Of a stretch of 64,000 bases of DNA, positions 57,909 through 64,000 are shown in pieces. Positions within the stretch are counted from its first letter, which is position 1. Each line of letters starts with the position of its first letter. Under the pieces are notes generated by a model, which was not told where the DNA came from, did no database searches, and saw only the letters and a program-made list of their open reading frames with translations. The translations under genes were made by a program, and so were the position numbers. This stretch comes from Rotaria sp. Silwood1 (lineage: Eukaryota > Rotifera > Eurotatoria > Philodinida > Philodinidae), in contig CAJNOP010000010.1 in assembly GCA_905250075.1 (NCBI GenBank), forward strand, positions 2,773,773-2,837,772, in the 5' to 3' direction.

Positions 57909-60131
57909 TTATTTCTTTTCATTACAACAGCAATAGCATATGAATATAAAACAGAATATAAGGAGAACACAAATTAGATTGATATTGAAAAGTAATAATT
58001 GGCATATAAGTAATGTACAAGTATAGGCTATTATACGACCCATAGAACGAATAGCAAGTGATTGAGCAAATGTAGAGGATGAAGAAAATTTAGTTGAATT
58101 ACATAAACAATCTAAAAGTAAGCCTCTTAATCGATTTTATCTCCTTTTTATCTTTTAAATATAAATACTTACGAATAGCAATCGTTGACCATAGACCAAT
58201 AACAGTTCCAAACGAAAAAAATAAAAGATATTTTATAACTAATGGTGATATATTGGTTGTAGTTTGAGTTCGACTTAATAATAATAATCCCATGGTTGAA
58301 AGATGTAGAAGTGTTGTAAATGATACAGCAGTCTAAATAAATACAAAAAAAAACAGTATATAAATAACTCAAATTTAACTTTTTTATTTTTTCAATTATT
58401 TTTTATCTACCATAATTGAAATACGTTTAATCACAAAAGCAATTAAGGTACTTGATATAGCTCCTCCTAATCCATAAATAATCAGCATTTCAACTGTATG
58501 TCGAAGGCCAAAAAGACATGTTACATCAAACTACAACATATATATATATGAGTATCATTATGAGTATTCTTATATGAAGTTTTTATTTATTACTTTTATA
58601 ACACTACCAAAGAGGTAACCCTCTTGAAAACCAATAAATAATGCAAATAGATAATGACGACAACGAATAAGTCTGTTGGATGATGTTGATATGTCATTTT
58701 GTGTACTTTCATTTGAATAATATAATATTGATAAACGTCTACTCATACTTAATATTGACGTTGTCCATTCAGCACCAGCTTGGGGTAATAAACTAATTAT
58801 TGTTAATATAAGCAAAGTGACAAAAAAAATATAACGTGCTGGTTCAGTTTGCCATTCTACAAAAAAAACCGACAACAACCATCAACTCAATTATTTGATT
58901 ATTTGACAGAAAAAAAATAATAAACTTATATACCTTGTTGTTTTTCATTTATATGCATTGTTAAATTAACTAAAATTGATTGTGGTGGTGGTTTTAATGA
59001 TTGTCCATTATCATCTTGTTGATCATTAAATTGAAAACATGGTATTAATAGACATGGTTGTGAACCAATTAAAACATATTCTCGTCTATATTGTTGAAAT
59101 AAAATAATAGCATAAAGAAAAAGTCCACCTATCATTAATGCTAAATGACATAAAGAATTATAAATAAATGTAAATATATTAAGTCGTATTGTTAAATTTT
59201 TAATACTTTGTATTGGTAATGATGTCGATAATTGTAATATATGATCAAATGATTTTATTATCATACAACTATAACTAACACCACTTATACCAGCACTTAT
59301 AAGTAATAAACGATAGTATGAATGAAAATATTGCATTGTTACCCATGTACCAGTTAACATTGTTGCAAGAACAATTAATATTTGTGAACAACGATCATAT
59401 GCAATTACATTTGATATTGTCCAACGATATCGAACTATATGTATACGTGATGCGTGTGCAGCTAAAAGAACAGCTCCAACAAAGGCACATAAATGAAATG
59501 TTAATAATAATTGAAAACTATCTTCATTTGAATGTATAGATGTTTGTAAAACTTCAGTTGAAAAAAGACTAGCTAATGCAAATACAGATGCAAGTGATCG
59601 AACAATAACAATTCTATATACAGATGTTATTGGCATGGTTGATGTATTTGAACAATCATTACTTTCACCAACAGACTCAGGTACGGCTAAAGAACTTCGT
59701 CTTGATGCGGGACTTGTCGGTGGTAATGTTGTACGGGATCTATAATGAGCTGGTCGAAGTGCATGTACTGGTGAATCAAGTAAAAATGTTGCATTTTCTA
59801 GCAAAAGATCATTATCAGGTGTACGAACAGCGGGTTGACTTAGGCTTCGTTTTAAATGATCATTTGTATAATTTGAATATGGATCATGTACAGTATAAAG
59901 TGATCGAGTTGTATGAGCATAACCATTTATAGAAGATCCTGATGATGATGATGATATCATTTGTATACGATTATTCATATGAATATGATCATGTTTTGAT
60001 GTATTTATAGCAATTTGATAACTATTACGACGTGGTTGAATATCATTCATAATTGATGAATAATATCGACGATGATAAGGTGAACTTGCAAAAGTTTGAA
60101 TAAAATAACCGTCTTTATCGTTCATATTCAT
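57909..60131 (-). CDS. UNC93-like multi-pass membrane protein
   Basis: Five exons (58934-60131, 58594-58856, 58411-58530, 58173-58332, 57909-58111) give about 647 residues. A hydrophilic Ser-rich N-terminus of about 165 residues (many S/T, LPPTSPASRRSS) precedes roughly ten or more membrane segments. The second half has the UNC93/MFS signature: GFQEGYLFGSVIK, DVTCLFGLRHTVEML with a following GLGGAISSTL, then FSFGTVIGLWSTIAIR, then a last pair of helices ending in a CYCCCNEKK tail with likely palmitoylation. UNC93 proteins act as transporter-fold regulators of K+ channels or receptor traffic. Orthology inside the family is not settled, and another MFS subfamily is possible. The start is the ATG at 60129-60131. 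Confidence 0.6.
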
Positions 60132-61458
60132 TGTGATTCTGGATATGACATGAAAAGAAAAAGAAGAAAAAGAAAAAAAAACAAGGAATTTGTTGTCTTT
60201 CTAACACTAAATTTATCGTGATGATCGAGACACTTGAGTAATCCACTCGAGCATCCCTTGAGATGGATTCTCTTTCTAATTTTTTTTGTGTCCGTTGTTG
60301 TTAAAACAATCTATATTTGCTGTTTTTTTTTGACATTCAAAAAGAAAATAAACATACATAGATGCCAGAATTTTTTGAGAAATCTTTAACTTATATAAAT
60401 ATAGAATGTTGTCATTCGCATCAATGCATGTTCGTATTGCATTCATCTTAATTTTTCGTAATCAGTGTCTGTCATTTAATCTTTAGAGTATAGCGTGTAT
60501 GACAATGACATGTTCACATTTACTTGACACGCGCAATTAATATATACATATATAAACTTACCTATATTTTTTCTAATCTATTGTAAGGCAATGATGCTGA
60601 ATCTTTTTATTTTTTTCTTTTATCCGATTGATCCAATGTGAATGAAGATCCATCATCATCAATTCTGTTATATTAACAACATAACACAACCGACCGGATC
60701 GTCCTGATCTGATAAACAGAATCGATCATGGTAATGGCACATCTCTTTGCAATTCTCTCCAGCTTTTTTTCGTTCTAGCCATCATCATCATCATCATCAT
60801 CGTCGTCATCGTCGGAGTCGGCATCATGTTCTCTGCTACTCTTTTCCTTTTGTGCTTACGCGTTATAAATTGTAAAGAGAGGAAATAGCTCACTTGTTTA
60901 GCTTTCTTTTTCTCACTCTATTTTCCTTCTCTCATTTTCTTTTTGGTGGCATTGAGAAAGAAAATGGAGAGAGAGAGAGAGAGAGTGAGAGAGAGGGGGA
61001 AAGAAGGAGAGAATTCAGTTTATATTGAATGGTACTAGTTAGGGTCCGATCTCAGCGTACGAATGAAGTGAGCCTTCGTTAGTCGGCAAGCATGTTTGAA
61101 ACAAAAGAATGAGTCGATTAGCGATGACGGGCCAACCTCTTGATTGAAAAAACTTCCACTAACGTTAGTGGTATGCATGTTCATCATCAATTTCATTAAT
61201 TCATCATTCTTTCTCCGATCAATTCCACTTAGTTTCTTTCATGTCTCTATTTTTTTCTACACATATCTTTCGCTTAACAATTTAACAGATATTTTTCTTT
61301 CTTTCTTTTTCTATTTTTTTGCTCATTCTCAAGGAGATATTGACTTGTTGATGAGTTCGTCTTCATATCTCTTTTTTTTTTTCATTTTCCGCACTATATG
61401 AAATACAATCGAATCGGAAATACGCCTTCTTTAACACATACAAAAAAAATTTTATCAA
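60132..61458. other. Intergenic with microsatellites
   Basis: Holds a (CAT)n/(CGT)n run at about 60780-60820 and a (GA)n tract at about 60967-61000. Both could belong to the promoter of the UNC93-like gene, about 0.7-0.9 kb away. An 85-codon T-rich frame at 61144-61401 looks spurious. Confidence 0.5.
60967..61000. repeat. (GA)n microsatellite
   Basis: GAGAGAGAGAGAGAG followed by interrupted GA/GGG units. Similar purine tracts lie upstream of ADAR. Confidence 0.75.
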
Positions 61459-62574
61459 CTATAAAGCATGGTGGAAAATCAAGACAATAACTACAATATA
61501 GAGAAGAAACAAAAGTGTCAAATGAAGGAGATCATGTCCACTACTTGAATTATTTGGTACCATTGTTTTCCAATTCAATTGACTTATATATGGTGAACGT
61601 ATTGTCTTTGCTTCATTCCATGCATGATAAACAAGATAGGTAGTTTTCTTATCACGTCCAAGAATAATTGAATTATGTCCCGGTCCTATAATAGTACCTT
61701 CTATTGAATGTGTGATTCGAGCTTGATTAGTTGAATCTTCAGTATAAGGTCCCATTGGTGATGAATAAGCTATACCATAATCAACACCATACGATTTTTC
61801 TTGCCAATTGCCACCACTATAAAAACATATATAGACTCCTGATTCTTGTTGCCAAGCAGCAGCACCTTCTAATGTATACCAATCATATGTACGATTATAC
61901 ATAGATCGATTACGTTCATAAAGTTGCCAATCATGTTTAGCACGTAAAACAATTGTTTCATTTCCAGCTAATCGAGTCATATTATTTATAAGACGATCAA
62001 TAACAATACCTGTTCCTACACGATAACCATTATTAGTATCAAGAAAATCTCGACTATAGAATAAATACCATTGTCCATCTTTTTTATCTTGAAATGGATG
62101 TGGATCAATAGCAAACGGAAGTTTTGTTACATCAGTTAATTCTATAGATTGACTATCATTATATGGACCAAGTGGGAAAGTTGATGATGCAACACGCAAA
62201 CGATGTTTTTTATCTCCAAATCCAACTGAATAAAACAAATAGAATATATTATCTTTTTCAGCTATTTCAGGTGCCCAATATGAAAACGGTTGATCAGGTT
62301 GATTTATCACATCTAAAATATCATCGGAATAATTCCATGTTATAAGATCATCAGATCTAAGTGATGGAAACGTAGCATTATTTCCACTCAAACCAAGACC
62401 TGTACCAATCATATAATATGTTCCATTGAATTCAAATGCAAATGGATCTGCTAAATAATTTGACCATATTGGCTTTTTAGGATATTCATTAATACTTTCT
62501 GGTACTAAAGTCGAATTAACAGCAATCGTTATAATAAAAATTACTACAAAACTTGTTTCAATTGCGTATTTCAT
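61459..62574 (-). CDS. Secreted GH43 glycoside hydrolase, intronless, C-terminally anchored
   Basis: One open frame of 371 residues. Residues 1-24 are a signal peptide (FVVIFIITIAVNS). The five-bladed GH43 domain shows the three catalytic acids: D43 in LADPFAF (base), D157 in FAIDPHPF (pKa modulator) and E236 in TLEGAAAW (acid), plus SYWAPEIAEKDNIFYLFYS and the blade motif GPGHNSIILG (297-306). It should cleave arabinan- or xylan-type plant or algal polysaccharides outside the cell. The end (NNSSSG followed by a hydrophobic tail LLFLLYIVVIVLIFHHAL) fits a GPI-anchor signal or single membrane helix. GH43 is mainly bacterial and fungal. With no introns in a gene-dense, intron-rich window, horizontal acquisition is likely, followed by gain of a eukaryotic anchor signal. 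Exact substrate is unknown. Confidence 0.9.
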   Translation of the reverse strand: MKYAIETSFVVIFIITIAVNSTLVPESINEYPKKPIWSNYLADPFAFEFNGTYYMIGTGLGLSGNNATFPSLRSDDLITWNYSDDILDVINQPDQPFSYWAPEIAEKDNIFYLFYSVGFGDKKHRLRVASSTFPLGPYNDSQSIELTDVTKLPFAIDPHPFQDKKDGQWYLFYSRDFLDTNNGYRVGTGIVIDRLINNMTRLAGNETIVLRAKHDWQLYERNRSMYNRTYDWYTLEGAAAWQQESGVYICFYSGGNWQEKSYGVDYGIAYSSPMGPYTEDSTNQARITHSIEGTIIGPGHNSIILGRDKKTTYLVYHAWNEAKTIRSPYISQLNWKTMVPNNSSSGHDLLHLTLLFLLYIVVIVLIFHHAL

Positions 62575-62965
62575 GAAATCCTATGTTGTAAAGATAAAAA
62601 AAAAAAAGAGTGAATGATGTTGATAAAGAATACTGTTTTATGTTGCCTTTAGAGCATTTCGTTGTTTTGTTTTTATATTATGCTTTCAACATGAATAAAA
62701 AAAAAAAAAAAAAGAAACATGATAATACGAATCTCATGTTAATAATATTATTGATTTTCGAAGAACACAAAGAAAAAGAATGCAACGAAAAAGTTAAGTC
62801 CATTTGTGTCTTGTTCTTTCGTTCTATAATATGAATGCATGTATACGAGCGACATGATCTACAATGTATATATAATTGGTTGACCACATATACCATTAGA
62901 TAAATGTTGATTCGTGATTCTTCTTCTTTCATATCTCTTCTTTTTGTGTTTTAATCATTTTGAGA
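62575..62965. promoter_or_regulatory. Divergent spacer between GH43 and Arp2
   Basis: A 391-base AT-rich region between two divergent ATGs, containing a run of 16 A at about 62699-62714. No defined motif. Confidence 0.35.
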
Positions 62966-63839
62966 ATGGATTCTGCAGGTAGAAAAGTTGTTGTATGCGA
63001 TAATGGTACTGGCGTAAGTATTTTATTATTTTAGATCGAACAGATTTTTTTCAATATGCCATTTTTCTGTTTTTTTAGTATATAAAATGTGGTTATTGTA
63101 CATCAAATTTTCCTGATTTTCATTTTCCATGTATGGTTGGTCGACCATTAATTCGTTCCCGTGCTAAAGTAAACAATATTGAAGTTCAAGATATAATGGT
63201 TGGTGATGAAGGTATTTAAATTGAAAAGAGAAAAATCTTTGTTCTTTTTTTTTCTTTCTAAACTTCTATCTTGATTTGTTTCTAGCACAAAAAGTTCGAC
63301 AAATGCTTGAAATAAATTATCCAGTTGAAAATGGTATTGTTAATAATTGGGAAGATATGAAACATGTTTATACATATTTATTTGGTCCATCAAAAATGAA
63401 TATTAATCCACAAGATGCAAAAATTTTATTAACAGAAGCACCACTTAATCCAGTCAACAATCGTGCTAAAATGTTAGAAGTTATGCTTGATCAATTTCAA
63501 TTTCATGAATGTTCATTAGCATATCAAGCTATATTAACATTATATGCTCAAGGAATTTTAACTGGTGTTGTTGTTGATATTGGTGATGGTGTTACACATA
63601 TTTGCCCTGTTATTGATGGATTTTGTTTACAAAATTCAATAGCACGACTTAATATTGCCGGACGTGATATAACAAGATATTTAATTCGTTTATTACTACT
63701 TCGTGGGGTACATAAAATACTGACTATTAATAGATGGCTCATAAATAAATGGATCTCGCACATACAGCGAAAGAATACTAAAGATAACCATATGCATCAA
63801 AAGCTTCAAAACAATTGTACCGATTTCTTAAGACATTAG
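62966..63839 (+). CDS. ARP2: Arp2 (actin-related protein 2), N-terminal part, runs to the window edge
   Basis: Arp2 nucleates branched actin as part of the Arp2/3 complex. Exons 62966-63013, 63079-63211 and 63286 onward encode [58 protein letters not shown], the hinge/phosphate-2 block [16 protein letters not shown] and [17 protein letters not shown], all closely Arp2. After LLLLRG at 63707 the frame stays open to a stop at 63839 but no longer resembles Arp2. A donor (GTACAT) begins exactly there in phase 0, where Arp2 expects YAFNHSADF. So the gene probably has a longer intron and continues beyond 64000. The alternative is a truncated copy of about 245 residues; an AATAAA near 63929 would fit that. 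Confidence 0.8.
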
Positions 63840-64000
63840 TAGAGCTAGTTTCTAATGGAACTTGATAAAATATAAAAAATTCGGAAAGTGACGCATTCTG
63901 AGTCTATTTGTTTGATTGAGACTAAACAAATAAAGTATGCTGTTTTGTTTAAGTAAAAACTACAAATTTGTTGAGAATCAAACGAAGAATATACGAAATA
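63840..64000. other. Right edge: probable Arp2 intron or 3' UTR
   Basis: No coding signal. An ACAAATAAAG at about 63926-63935 could be a polyadenylation signal if the truncated form of Arp2 is real. Confidence 0.4.

Noticed and set aside
1-64000. CRISPR arrays, tRNA and rRNA genes, telomeric repeats
   Set aside because: No spaced direct repeats, no T-loop/anticodon-like structures and no telomeric arrays were found by reading both strands.

Overview
This is an AT-rich nuclear window from an invertebrate animal. Genes are split by many 45-70 base GT-AG introns with occasional introns of 0.9-1.6 kb, and intergenic DNA is full of decayed mobile elements. Compact introns, a degenerate Penelope-like retroelement, several short terminal-inverted-repeat elements and one intronless bacterial/fungal-type glycoside hydrolase together suggest a bdelloid rotifer (Adineta/Rotaria-like). 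That assignment is inference. I saw no tRNA, rRNA or CRISPR array. Two 10-N assembly gaps lie at 3911-3920 and 31156-31165.

Layout. 1.2-2.4 kb (-): IST1, an ESCRT-III regulator. 2.5-3.5 kb (-): a Shaker-type Kv channel with an altered filter and voltage sensor. After the first gap, 4.3-4.9 kb (+): the C-terminal half of a SNAP-29-like SNARE. 5.4-11.3 kb (+): an ADAR2-type RNA adenosine deaminase with two possible first exons. 14.0-19.4 kb: a Penelope-like element whose reverse transcriptase is interrupted by three palindromic insertions, one of which carries its own three-exon gene. 19.6-20.7 kb (-), 27.7-31.9 kb (-) and 32.4-34.7 kb (+): three members of an unrecognised paralogous family, possibly Rel-homology-like; the last two are head to head and the first is decayed. 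Among them lie a divergent phosphoglycerate-mutase-like gene (22.7-24.2 kb) and an EF-hand gene (25.4-26.2 kb). 35.7-41.1 kb (-): RNA exonuclease 1 (REXO1). 44.2-57.4 kb (+): non-muscle/smooth-type myosin II heavy chain. 57.9-60.1 kb (-): an UNC93-like membrane protein. 61.5-62.6 kb (-): a secreted GH43 glycosidase. 63.0 kb to the edge (+): the start of Arp2.

Most genes are unrelated housekeeping or neuronal genes, and the window shows no pathway-level clustering except the paralogous trio. Myosin II and Arp2 are both actin-cytoskeleton genes. The most unusual content is the nested mobile-element block with its passenger gene, the paralogous family, the Kv channel with substitutions at conserved positions, and apparent alternative exons in ADAR and myosin whose reading phases match.
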